A stretch of 38,988 nucleotides of DNA, taken from a virus. The notes below the pieces were generated by a model. It ran no database searches. It was not told where the DNA came from and saw only the letters and a list, made by a program, of their open reading frames with translations. Numbering within the stretch: the first letter of the stretch is position 1; each line of letters starts with the position of its first letter. A program made the translations under genes and the position numbers. Where the stretch lies: positions 1-38,988 of the IMG/VR virus record IMGVR_UViG_3300032331_003602. One strand, given 5' to 3'. Below, one piece after another: positions 20,691-26,686 of the stretch.

Positions 20691-20992
20691 AGCTCAAAAA
20701 GTTCTCCCATATAATAAGCAAGGAAACAAGTTGTATTGATGACTAGGCTGTAATAGATAAAATCAAAGTCTGGAAAGTCGCTACAGACGACTTCAATTTC
20801 CTGGTATTCACCAGGAAATATTTCCTGTAAAGCATCTTCTCCAGACTCTCCTTCCTCCCAGGCTTGAGCATAGACATCAATAACTGTATTGAGCGATATT
20901 GGTTTATTGCTCCAATTGCAAACCACTACCCAAATATAATTGGAAAGAAATTTTTTTCTTTCATGATTTTTAGCATTTAACAGATTGATCAT
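20687..20992 (-). CDS. Hypothetical acidic protein (101 aa)
   Basis: The product is acidic and mixed in structure (AWEEGESGEDALQEIFPGEY), with aromatic residues in the second half (FPDFDFIYYSLVI). Its stop overlaps the methyltransferase start, so the two are co-translated; it may be a partner. An AGGAGACAA-type ribosome site precedes the ATG. The 24-bp leader repeat at 21029-21052 lies just upstream. No family recognised. Confidence 0.68.
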   Translation of the reverse strand: MINLLNAKNHERKKFLSNYIWVVVCNWSNKPISLNTVIDVYAQAWEEGESGEDALQEIFPGEYQEIEVVCSDFPDFDFIYYSLVINTTCFLAYYMGELFEL

Positions 20993-21028
20993 AAGAGAAT
21001 TGTCTCCTGGTACGTTTCAATTAAGAAA

Positions 21029-21052
21029 AGCAGTTTACTGACGTGCTTAGGT
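21029..21052 (-). repeat. 24-bp leader repeat, copy 1
   Basis: AGCAGTTTACTGACGTGCTT and the four bases AGGT that follow recur at 21774-21797 with one difference (C to A). Both copies sit about 30-40 bp upstream of a minus-strand gene start, in the leader before the ribosome site. Confidence 0.7.
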
Positions 21053-21096
21053 TGTTTGCAATCAGTTTGCGGATCATGAAAGATCCGCGCTTTCAA

Positions 21097-21324
21097 CTAA
21101 AAAACATCTACCACAGGACTGTGGTAGCCATAACGGGCTGTCCAGGACAGTCCTGACCATGTAGTGATGCGGGTAATCTTCCCGTTTTTCACTTCAAGTC
21201 TTGCCTGTTCTGTGGGAGTTTCACCAAAGTGAAACTCGTCATTCTTGGGAAAATCTTTTCCCAATAAAGTGCGAAGTGCTTCAGCACTTCGCCAATTAGA
21301 GATTATAAATTGCTTAATATCCAT
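21097..21324 (-). CDS. Hypothetical protein (75 aa)
   Basis: AGGAGACAAT precedes the ATG. The product starts MDIKQFIISNWRSAEALRTL, helical and basic, and ends with Trp/Tyr-rich TTWSGLSWTARYGYHSPVVD. No family recognised. It belongs to a minus-strand series of small genes (20022-23050), each with its own AGGAG ribosome site and separated by about 70-100 bp, unlike the tightly coupled operon at 9-14 kb. Confidence 0.65.
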   Translation of the reverse strand: MDIKQFIISNWRSAEALRTLLGKDFPKNDEFHFGETPTEQARLEVKNGKITRITTWSGLSWTARYGYHSPVVDVF

Positions 21325-21420
21325 TATTGTCTCCTGTGGGTGTAAGTAAATAGGCTTCCCACTACTACCGGGGTGGTAGTTTCGGGCGGTAGCCAGCCGA
21401 CCATCATCAGGTGGGTAAAG

Positions 21421-21747
21421 CTAAAAAATAAAAGGCTGCCAGCCCGGCTTTACCTTACACCTTTTGAGACTTTCTTCTTCTTCTTTTAATTGTTGCTCTA
21501 GGAAATACCTAGAGCAAGTGTCCGCCCCATCCCCATCTTCCATTACAAAGGTGTCGCCCAGGGGGGCGCGCTCTATAGGCGTTAGTGGCGTTAGCCACTC
21601 ATGATCATCATCCACTTTTATCAACTCCCCAGCAAATTTTAAGTTGTTTGACTTGTGCTGTCCGATATAATCTTTATTACTTACTGTTACGTAACAGTAA
21701 GTAATCAAATGATAGGTATATCCATCTACTGTTATTGTCGTTTCCAT
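21421..21747 (-). CDS. Hypothetical protein (108 aa)
   Basis: The start is METTITVDGYTYHLITYCYV, beta-rich, and the middle has IKVDDDHEWLTPLTP with an acidic run; the end KPGWQPFIF is hydrophobic. A 24-bp leader repeat (21774-21797) sits upstream. No ribosome site as strong as that of its neighbours is visible. Function unknown; codon use resembles the other minus genes here. Confidence 0.62.
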   Translation of the reverse strand: METTITVDGYTYHLITYCYVTVSNKDYIGQHKSNNLKFAGELIKVDDDHEWLTPLTPIERAPLGDTFVMEDGDGADTCSRYFLEQQLKEEEESLKRCKVKPGWQPFIF

Positions 21748-21773
21748 TTTATTTTGCTCTTCATATTTACAAC

Positions 21774-21797
21774 AGCAGTTTAATGACGTGCTTAGGT
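21774..21797 (-). repeat. 24-bp leader repeat, copy 2
   Basis: AGCAGTTTAATGACGTGCTT followed by AGGT, one base different from the copy at 21029-21052. It lies between the end of the 413-aa gene and the start of the 108-aa gene. Confidence 0.7.
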
Positions 21798-21808
21798 CGA
21801 GTAGTAGA

Positions 21809-23050
21809 CTAAGCTACTGATTGCACCCACTTCTCGAAAGGCTTGACAATGCCGCCTTTACTCTTTTGTAAAGCTTTGTACTTTTGATATTGCTCTTTGT
21901 GTAATTTTTCTTGCTGGTGCTTAATCTCTTCTTGAGCAGCAAGCAGTTCACTTACTCGTTTGCGTTCAGCTAACAGGCTGTTTATGTGATTCATGACCAC
22001 ATCCCGGTTTGAACCCAAAGATTTAGATTCGCGGGTACGTTCACCACGGGTACGGTCTTCACATTGTTGCCACACCGTCCCGTCCTGGCTATTCCACCAG
22101 AACGAGTAGATGTAATCATCACCAATCCAGAAACGATTAACGTTTCCGTTACTGGTAATTTCCTTTTCAACCCATTTGGGTTTTGGTATAGCCAGTTTAG
22201 CGGCTTCTTCGTCCGCTATTTTTGCTAGTCTATCCCGCTCCCAACGAGCGCGGATAGAGTCTATTTGTGACACTAAGTCTGCAAATGTAACCTTTTCACG
22301 TTTGCAATATTCGTACACATACCCTTGCATCAATGCAAGGGTTTGTTTTTCAGTGCTAATTTGAAGAAGATTAAGCTTTTCGCTGCACCAGACAGTAGCA
22401 CCATCCGAGTGAGCATACTCCCACACGGTATAGTAATTAGTTTCTGCGTAACTGTCTCCTGAAAAGCTTAAAGCCTGATCATAAGTCTTTTTAGTTTTCT
22501 CTTTTCCCGTGGGAAGAAAAGTTTCCCCCCAGTATTTTCTGGGGAGGTCATGGCAGTAGATGCTTACTGCCGCTTCAAGTGACTTTTGGCTAAACATAGC
22601 GCATGGTGCGGCGCTATGCTGGTATTTATGCCAGTCGTCTAAACAAGTCAATGCTGACCGAATTTCTTGCAATAGAGGATCAATGATTTTCTGCGTTTCC
22701 TGGACTTCATCCCAGGAGACACATTCGTGTAACCTATCAGAATCGCTATCAATATCGCCATAGATAGCGACTTCTAAGTCGTACCAATTCAAATCTTCTG
22801 GATTGGTATGAACTTTAATAATGTCTATTAACCCAGAGGTGTTTAGCACCCCATTTAAGATTACAGCTAATTTTTTTTGAACTTCAGGGTGAAGTTCACT
22901 TACATTTATTTTAAACATTTTTGTCTCCTTTAGCTCCAACTGAGCATCAATTTCCATCAACTCATCTACCCAGCGGTAGATGTTTTGTTGTCCCCTCCCG
23001 ACGCGGGAGATTAAGTTGATCAATACTTGTCTTCTTTTTACCAAGTCCAT
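21809..23050 (-). CDS. Hypothetical protein with possible internal start (413 aa)
   Basis: GGAGG precedes the ATG at 23050. Residues 1-44 (LISRVGRGQQNIYRWVDELM) look like a small separate domain. A second strong ribosome site, GGAGACAAAA, precedes an in-frame ATG at 22918 (MFKINVSELHPEVQKKL), so a 369-aa form is likely too. The rest has Trp-rich parts (WYDLEVAIYGDIDSDSD; FWWNSQDGTVWQQCEDRTRG) and a Gln-rich coiled end. No known domain was recognised. It is the largest unknown of this region and is first of the small-gene series. Confidence 0.7.
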   Translation of the reverse strand: MDLVKRRQVLINLISRVGRGQQNIYRWVDELMEIDAQLELKETKMFKINVSELHPEVQKKLAVILNGVLNTSGLIDIIKVHTNPEDLNWYDLEVAIYGDIDSDSDRLHECVSWDEVQETQKIIDPLLQEIRSALTCLDDWHKYQHSAAPCAMFSQKSLEAAVSIYCHDLPRKYWGETFLPTGKEKTKKTYDQALSFSGDSYAETNYYTVWEYAHSDGATVWCSEKLNLLQISTEKQTLALMQGYVYEYCKREKVTFADLVSQIDSIRARWERDRLAKIADEEAAKLAIPKPKWVEKEITSNGNVNRFWIGDDYIYSFWWNSQDGTVWQQCEDRTRGERTRESKSLGSNRDVVMNHINSLLAERKRVSELLAAQEEIKHQQEKLHKEQYQKYKALQKSKGGIVKPFEKWVQSVA

Positions 23051-23111
23051 CACACCCTCCCGCGTCGTTTGTTTTTCTATATTTCCATTATGTATGGATA
23101 GAATGAAATTG

Positions 23112-23318
23112 TCAAGCCTTTTCCAAAACTTTTTTTTCGCTTTCCAGAAAAGCAGCCATACCCCTTGCTACGTCTGGGTTTCGGACAATTCTTTCAATTA
23201 GCTCACCAAAGGCTATACATAAATGGTCTGCGTAACACTGATATACACATTTAGCGGTTGGGGTAAGCCTAAGCGTAACTTTTACTTTATTTTTACCGTA
23301 ATCTGATCGTCTTGCCAT
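23112..23318 (-). CDS. Small DNA-binding-like protein (68 aa)
   Basis: AAGGAAG precedes the ATG. The pattern LRLTPTAKCVYQCYADHL then ELIERIVRNPDVARGMAAFL is shared with the 73-aa protein at 29320-29541 (AKQIYSAYARYIG, DLIEQMARNPDVLRGLADFV). The two are paralogues, probably RHH or helix-bundle proteins, with a basic head (MARRSDYGKNKVK). Function unknown; two copies in one element suggest paired or competing regulators. Confidence 0.68.
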   Translation of the reverse strand: MARRSDYGKNKVKVTLRLTPTAKCVYQCYADHLCIAFGELIERIVRNPDVARGMAAFLESEKKVLEKA

Positions 23319-23326
23319 GGTCTTCC

Positions 23327-23692
23327 TTAATTATTAATGTCCGATAATTCTATCATGCCGTCTTTCAATTCACCGCTTAAATATTCAACATACTTAGCAG
23401 TTATTAAAGAGATTAAGCGTTGCTGTTCTATGGGTGGTAGTCCCAACGCTACGCCTAAAACATCTTCTGCGGTTTTGGGTTTTGCTCCTCCCAATCCCAA
23501 AAACTGATCTAACTCAAAACCGGGACGACAACCCATAGCCAAACACAAATCTACGTATTTTTCTAAACCCGGCGATACTTTTTCTGCTTGCCATTCACTG
23601 AGTGTACCTTGCGAAACACCAGACCTTTTTGCAGCCTGGTTCATACTAGAAGCGCGACTGCATATTGATTTAATCAATCTTCCTACTTTCAT
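23327..23692 (-). CDS. XRE-type HTH regulator (121 aa)
   Basis: Residues about 14-50 form a helix-turn-helix: MNQAAKRSGVSQGTLSEWQA, with the recognition helix TLSEWQ, followed by CLAMGCRPGFELDQFLGLGG. The ATG lies inside the end of the second XRE gene (23-bp overlap), so both are co-expressed from the promoter near 24050. One of the pair probably represses the divergent genes. The tail after 70 is helical. Confidence 0.75.
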   Translation of the reverse strand: MKVGRLIKSICSRASSMNQAAKRSGVSQGTLSEWQAEKVSPGLEKYVDLCLAMGCRPGFELDQFLGLGGAKPKTAEDVLGVALGLPPIEQQRLISLITAKYVEYLSGELKDGMIELSDINN

Positions 23693-24038
23693 GATTTAAG
23701 TTATTTAAAAGCGGTAAGTCTGCGTAAATATCTGTAGTTTCATCTGTGCTGTTATCGGTTTCAGATGCAATATCAATGAAGTTGTAAATATCTAAAGTCT
23801 TACCTTTATCGTCAAAAATTAAACCTGATGAGGCGATCGCTTCAAGGGTATTAAAGTTGGGCATTACAGAGGAGTTTTCAATGCAGCTAATGGTTTTGAA
23901 GTGGACTGAATTACCTTCAGTAGAACTCAAGTCAGCAAGTTCTCTTAAAGTCAATTGTCTGGCCTCACGGGATCTGCGGACTATACCACCTAATTTAGCT
24001 AGTCCTTTTTTAGTCCAAATCTTTCTAACAGCTTTCAT
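23670..24038 (-). CDS. XRE-type repressor candidate (122 aa)
   Basis: The ATG at 24038 gives MKAVRKIWTKKGLAKLGGIV, then the XRE helix-turn-helix RRSREARQLTLRELADLSST with FKTISCIENSSVMPNFNTLE. An acidic tail of about 40 residues follows. It is divergent from the RHH/DinD genes, and TGTGTAACACAAT lies 3 bp from its start codon (24041-24053), with the inverse copy at 24146-24158. This is the standard layout of a phage immunity repressor with self-control. A ten-residue longer start exists but has no support. Confidence 0.78.
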   Translation of the reverse strand: MKAVRKIWTKKGLAKLGGIVRRSREARQLTLRELADLSSTEGNSVHFKTISCIENSSVMPNFNTLEAIASSGLIFDDKGKTLDIYNFIDIASETDNSTDETTDIYADLPLLNNLNHESRKID

Positions 24039-24040
24039 AA

Positions 24041-24053
24041 TGTGTAACACAAT
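24041..24053. promoter_or_regulatory. Operator candidate, left copy
   Basis: TGTGTAACACAAT is the exact reverse complement of the sequence at 24146-24158. The core TGTGTAACACA is palindromic except for its centre. It lies 2 bp upstream of the start codon of the XRE gene at 24038, over the likely transcription start. Confidence 0.65.
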
Positions 24054-24136
24054 AACATAATCACACAATAGATTAAAAATGATAAAGATAACGTAAAGTT
24101 ATATATTTCTTTTGTGAATTACAATAGCTTATGTGC

Positions 24137-24158
24137 TACAATTAAATTGTGTTACACA
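24137..24158 (+). promoter_or_regulatory. Extended -10 promoter with operator, right copy
   Basis: TGCTACAAT contains an extended -10 box (TACAAT at 24137-24142). Transcription would start within ATTGTGTTACACA (24146-24158), the inverse of the left operator, so a bound repressor would block it. Confidence 0.55.
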
Positions 24159-24186
24159 CAAGATAATACTAAGTAAAACAGTGTTT

Positions 24187-24360
24187 ATGACAAAGAAACT
24201 AATCAATAATCAAACACAATCGGAAAAAGCGATGATCAGGATTCCACGAGATTTGTATAAAACAATCAAAATTTTGGCTGTGACAAATGATGAAGAAATT
24301 GGACTTTTAGTAGAAAATCTTTTGGCTATTGGACTAAAAAGGTTGCAGCATGAAAAGTAA
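24187..24360 (+). CDS. Ribbon-helix-helix protein (57 aa)
   Basis: From the ATG at 24187: a basic head, then MIRIPRDLYKTIKILAVTND and IGLLVENLLAIGLKRLQ, which is a beta strand plus two helices as in Arc/MetJ-type proteins. It is the first gene right of the operators and divergent from the XRE repressors, so it may be the Cro-like counter-regulator of the switch. Its end overlaps the start of the DinD-like gene by 11 bp. Upstream starts at 24133 are not supported, since they fall within the operator. Confidence 0.7.
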   Translation: MTKKLINNQTQSEKAMIRIPRDLYKTIKILAVTNDEEIGLLVENLLAIGLKRLQHEK

Positions 24361-24703
24361 TCCTTTTGATGATATTTCCCACATAGATAGCAGTGGAGAA
24401 TATTGGTTAGCCCGCGAATTAGCCCCTCTTGTAAGCACAAATTGGGCAACATTCAAACGCTCAATAGATAGAGTCAAGCAACTACTTCAAAATACAAAAG
24501 AATTTCCTCAGAAACATCTTTTAAAATTAGTTGTCCCAAATCCAAGTGGCAAAATTGGACGCAATCATCTTGACTTCAGACTTTCAAGATACGGAGCTTA
24601 TTTAGTAGTCGTGAATTTAGACCCTTGGGATTTCAACACTGCTAAGGCGCAACTGTATTTTACAAGCAAGTTTTTCAATCAAAAAGAAAGAGATGACACT
24701 TGA
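24350..24703 (+). CDS. DinD-like antirepressor-type protein (117 aa)
   Basis: The pattern SSGEYWLARELAPLVSTNWA, then FKRSIDRVKQLL, and later DFRLSRYGAYLVVVNLDPWD, TAKAQLYFTSKFF matches the amino-terminal domain of DinD (damage-inducible protein D) and related phage antirepressors. In such proteins the domain binds another protein to counteract repression. Length is less than DinD (about 270 aa), so only this domain is present. It is next to the switch, which fits an antirepressor role. It overlaps the next gene by 11 bp. Confidence 0.78.
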   Translation: MKSNPFDDISHIDSSGEYWLARELAPLVSTNWATFKRSIDRVKQLLQNTKEFPQKHLLKLVVPNPSGKIGRNHLDFRLSRYGAYLVVVNLDPWDFNTAKAQLYFTSKFFNQKERDDT

Positions 24704-24878
24704 ATCAAAGATTATGGAATTTCTTGAAAACGAGCGGACTCAGAAAGAAATTATTGAAAATTTTCCAGAATATTCGCCCAATGAAATCACCATTTGCTTA
24801 AGAGATTTAGAGATGTTTCAAGCAATAACGATAGAGATTAAATACCGTGCAAATACCACCATTGAAAATAGCATCTAA
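24693..24878 (+). CDS. Small winged-helix-like protein (61 aa)
   Basis: The product is acidic and helical: MTLESKIMEFLENERTQKEI, then ENFPEYSPNEITICLRDLEM, a pattern of helix-turn-helix then a strand as in small winged-helix domains. It overlaps the previous gene by 11 bp and the next by 32 bp. Function unknown; its size suits a regulator. Confidence 0.6.
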   Translation: MTLESKIMEFLENERTQKEIIENFPEYSPNEITICLRDLEMFQAITIEIKYRANTTIENSI

Positions 24879-25125
24879 AGACTTAAAGGGACTGCCTAGA
24901 CCATCTAAAACAGAACCATGGGAGACATTAACCAGACCAACTTACTGGTTCGGCGATCGCCTACTCACAAATAAAGGCTGGGGAATTTGTACAGGCATCA
25001 GACAAATCAGTACAGGTGACTGGCTTTATTACATTCAACTAGACAAGCCACCGCACCTTCAATCACCAACCCAAATTTTTATTGACATAGAAATACTAAA
25101 ACATCACCCAGGAACAGCATCATGA
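24847..25125 (+). CDS. Hypothetical protein, GTG start (92 aa)
   Basis: No ATG is available in this frame; GTG at 24847 gives a 92-residue product. Residues 30-75, WFGDRLLTNKGWGICTGIRQ and DWLYYIQLD, suggest a small beta barrel, loosely like domains in several short cyanobacterial proteins such as DUF1392; this is a weak guess. The stop overlaps the next ATG (ATGA). It overlaps the previous gene by 32 bp, and the open frame and the coupling support it. Confidence 0.58.
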   Translation: MQIPPLKIASKDLKGLPRPSKTEPWETLTRPTYWFGDRLLTNKGWGICTGIRQISTGDWLYYIQLDKPPHLQSPTQIFIDIEILKHHPGTAS

Positions 25126-25595
25126 ATGAGCGGAAAATCACCAAAATCAAAACCAAAAGAGGAGATACTGAAAGCATAAGTATCGCTTATATGGTTGTTA
25201 ACGAAAACAAGGAAGAAAACTTAAACTGTTCTTTAACAGGAAAGGAAGAAGCCAGGATTGAGTTTTACGATGGCTTGGATGGACTGCGAATAATGTTAGT
25301 TGAAGCAATTGGATTAGACCCAAATATCTGGCTTGAGCAAGGGCAAATCATTGGACTTTCCATCAAATATCAAGAGGAAAGTATAGGTATCACAATCACA
25401 GGTAAGTGTGAAATAGAAGGAAGATATGCTTGCCCGACCACACCTTATTTATTAATTGCTGACCAGGAAAGTGTTGAATTTAGGCTTATTAAAAACGTGG
25501 TCAACGAAGCATTCAAATATTTAGATGGTGAACGTAAGGATTGGAAACAGCAATCACTATTTGATCAGGAAGAGCCTAGCTATGAATCACTTTAA
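25122..25595 (+). CDS. Hypothetical protein with clamp-like tail (157 aa)
   Basis: An acidic, beta-rich protein with no clear domain. Near its end, residues 143-147 read QQSLF, followed by an acidic tail DQEEPSYESL. The peptide Q-x-S-L-F resembles a sliding-clamp binding motif, and the same idea applies to three other proteins in the window. It is coupled to the previous gene by ATGA. Its stop overlaps the start of a 35-aa membrane peptide. Function unknown. Confidence 0.65.
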   Translation: MNERKITKIKTKRGDTESISIAYMVVNENKEENLNCSLTGKEEARIEFYDGLDGLRIMLVEAIGLDPNIWLEQGQIIGLSIKYQEESIGITITGKCEIEGRYACPTTPYLLIADQESVEFRLIKNVVNEAFKYLDGERKDWKQQSLFDQEEPSYESL

Positions 25596-25689
25596 TATTT
25601 GGCTTTTTAGCTTTTACGCCATTGGGATTGAGACAATCTTAATAACAATTATTTCCCTTTGTTATTTAATCATTCAATCCCATAAATAA
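25582..25689 (+). CDS. 35-aa single-pass membrane peptide
   Basis: The ATG at 25582 lies 14 bp before the stop of the preceding gene, giving coupled translation. The peptide reads MNHFNIWLFSFYAIGI, then ETILITIISLCYLII and QSHK. Almost all residues are hydrophobic, so it is a one- or two-segment membrane peptide like those in the 9-14 kb operon. A hairpin follows at 25698-25718. Confidence 0.6.
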   Translation: MNHFNIWLFSFYAIGIETILITIISLCYLIIQSHK

Positions 25690-25697
25690 ACAAAAAA

Positions 25698-25718
25698 AGT
25701 CCGCTGACAAGGCGGACT
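25698..25718 (-). terminator. Hairpin, terminator-like on the minus strand
   Basis: AGTCCGC (25698-25704) pairs with GCGGACT (25712-25718). On the minus strand seven T follow, which suits a terminator for transcripts coming from the right; on the plus strand no T run follows. No minus gene exists nearby, so the orientation is puzzling. Confidence 0.5.
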
Positions 25719-25760
25719 CAAAGGAGACAAAAGGAAAACACAGCATCATTCTTTAATAAT

Positions 25761-25979
25761 ATGTCAAAACAAACAGAACCGCAACTAACCAATTACAAAA
25801 CAGGAGACAAAATTAAATATAAGCATCCCAATCATGGATGGATAGATGCAATATTTGAAGGATTCCATACTCCAGAATTAGCCCCCACAGGCTCTAAATG
25901 GAGTTTCATGGAAGTTTCTATCAATGGCAAATTACACAAGGCTTACTCTTTAAATCAGATTAAAATTAGTGAATCATGA
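25761..25979 (+). CDS. Hypothetical protein (72 aa)
   Basis: The product has GDKIKYKHPNHGWIDAIFEG and SFMEVSINGKLHKAYSL, a beta-barrel-like pattern common in small phage proteins. It overlaps the next gene by four bases (ATGA at 25976). The nearby AGGAG lies over 30 bp before the ATG, too far to act as its ribosome site, so initiation is unclear. No family recognised. Confidence 0.62.
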   Translation: MSKQTEPQLTNYKTGDKIKYKHPNHGWIDAIFEGFHTPELAPTGSKWSFMEVSINGKLHKAYSLNQIKISES

Positions 25980-26197
25980 AAAGTTGCTTAAATTGTATTT
26001 ACTCAGGGTTTTTAATTGAGCGCAACAATGAATTTTATGGCTACGAAGGCGACTGCAACGATGATCAATTCCCGACAGCAGCTTTGGTTAACCTCTGGCA
26101 ATGTCAAAAAGATGACAAAGATGAATTAAGGGAAGAAATAGATTTAATCTTTGAGCAAATAGCTACTAAGTGTGAAGCTTACATACCAACTACATAA
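25976..26197 (+). CDS. Small Cys-rich acidic protein (73 aa)
   Basis: Five cysteines lie at SCLNC, GDCN, QCQ and KCEA, which could form a metal site (CxxC plus two more). The product is acidic (DELREEIDLIFEQIATKC). It overlaps the 72-aa gene by four bases and is followed by a terminator at 26209. No named zinc domain matches. Confidence 0.65.
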   Translation: MKSCLNCIYSGFLIERNNEFYGYEGDCNDDQFPTAALVNLWQCQKDDKDELREEIDLIFEQIATKCEAYIPTT

Positions 26198-26208
26198 AAC
26201 AATCAACT

Positions 26209-26238
26209 AATAGCCGCTTAAACAAGTGGCTATTTTAT
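26209..26238 (+). terminator. Intrinsic terminator after 26197
   Basis: AATAGCC (26209-26215) with the inner CTT pairs with AAG and GGCTATT (26228-26234), followed by TTATTG. It ends the plus-strand set that starts at 24187. Confidence 0.75.
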
Positions 26239-26290
26239 TGTCATTCATTTACCCGACTTACTGAGTATGAAAAAATCTTCTTTATTTCTA

Positions 26291-26320
26291 TTGACAAGTT
26301 ACCAGGGAATAAGATATATT
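26291..26320 (+). promoter_or_regulatory. Sigma70-type promoter of the replication module
   Basis: TTGACA (26291-26296) and TATATT (26315-26320) are 18 bp apart. Both boxes are near consensus. The transcript would begin near 26328 and include the 67-aa gene, the leader peptide, the initiator and dnaB. Confidence 0.72.
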
Positions 26321-26343
26321 AAATGTGTTGAGTTAAAAAAACA

Positions 26344-26547
26344 ATGGCAAATAAAAACGCTATCCCTCCGAAATGCCACCAATTCAAACCAGGGTGGCGT
26401 TCTGGAAAAACCAAAAACATCAAGCTTCCAATTATTTTGGAAGCCGACATCAAGGCGATCGCCCAATGCCTTGATCAAAATCCCAGTATCGCCAATCAAG
26501 TTTTGGCATTTGCCAAAGCACTGGCAGAACAAACAGCAGCAAATTAA
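26344..26547 (+). CDS. Small basic protein upstream of the initiator (67 aa)
   Basis: The product MANKNAIPPKCHQFKPGWRS then GKTKNIKLPIILEADIKAIA has a short basic head and a helical tail (NQVLAFAKALAEQTAAN). It may be an RHH-like copy-control protein, judging by its position as first gene after the promoter and 139 bp before the initiator, but the pattern is weak. No clear ribosome site. A CCCTCG/CGAGGG stem at 26550-26577 follows. Confidence 0.55.
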   Translation: MANKNAIPPKCHQFKPGWRSGKTKNIKLPIILEADIKAIAQCLDQNPSIANQVLAFAKALAEQTAAN

Positions 26548-26620
26548 AGCCCTCGTACTGCTGAACACAGCCGAGGGACAGCCCCTACCATTTCTTAAAT
26601 CTCTTAGGAGCAATTTAACT

Positions 26621-26686
26621 ATGAATCATTTTTCAATTTTTGTCAATGGGACAAGTGCGCTGTTGCACGCCCATGGAGGTGTGTGA
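26621..26686 (+). CDS. 21-aa leader peptide coupled to the initiator
   Basis: AGGAG (26606-26610) lies 10 bp before an ATG at 26621; the 21-codon frame (MNHFSIFVNGTSALLHAHGG and one Val) ends TGA at 26684-26686, sharing its A with the ATG of the initiator (TGATG). This stop-start contact is typical of leader peptides that control translation of replication initiators by coupling. The initiator has its own GGAGG at 26675-26679, inside the leader. Confidence 0.55.
   Translation: MNHFSIFVNGTSALLHAHGGV

Noticed and set aside
26267-26686. 139-codon frame over the initiator leader
   Set aside because: It overlaps the 67-aa gene and the leader peptide in another frame and lacks a ribosome site.
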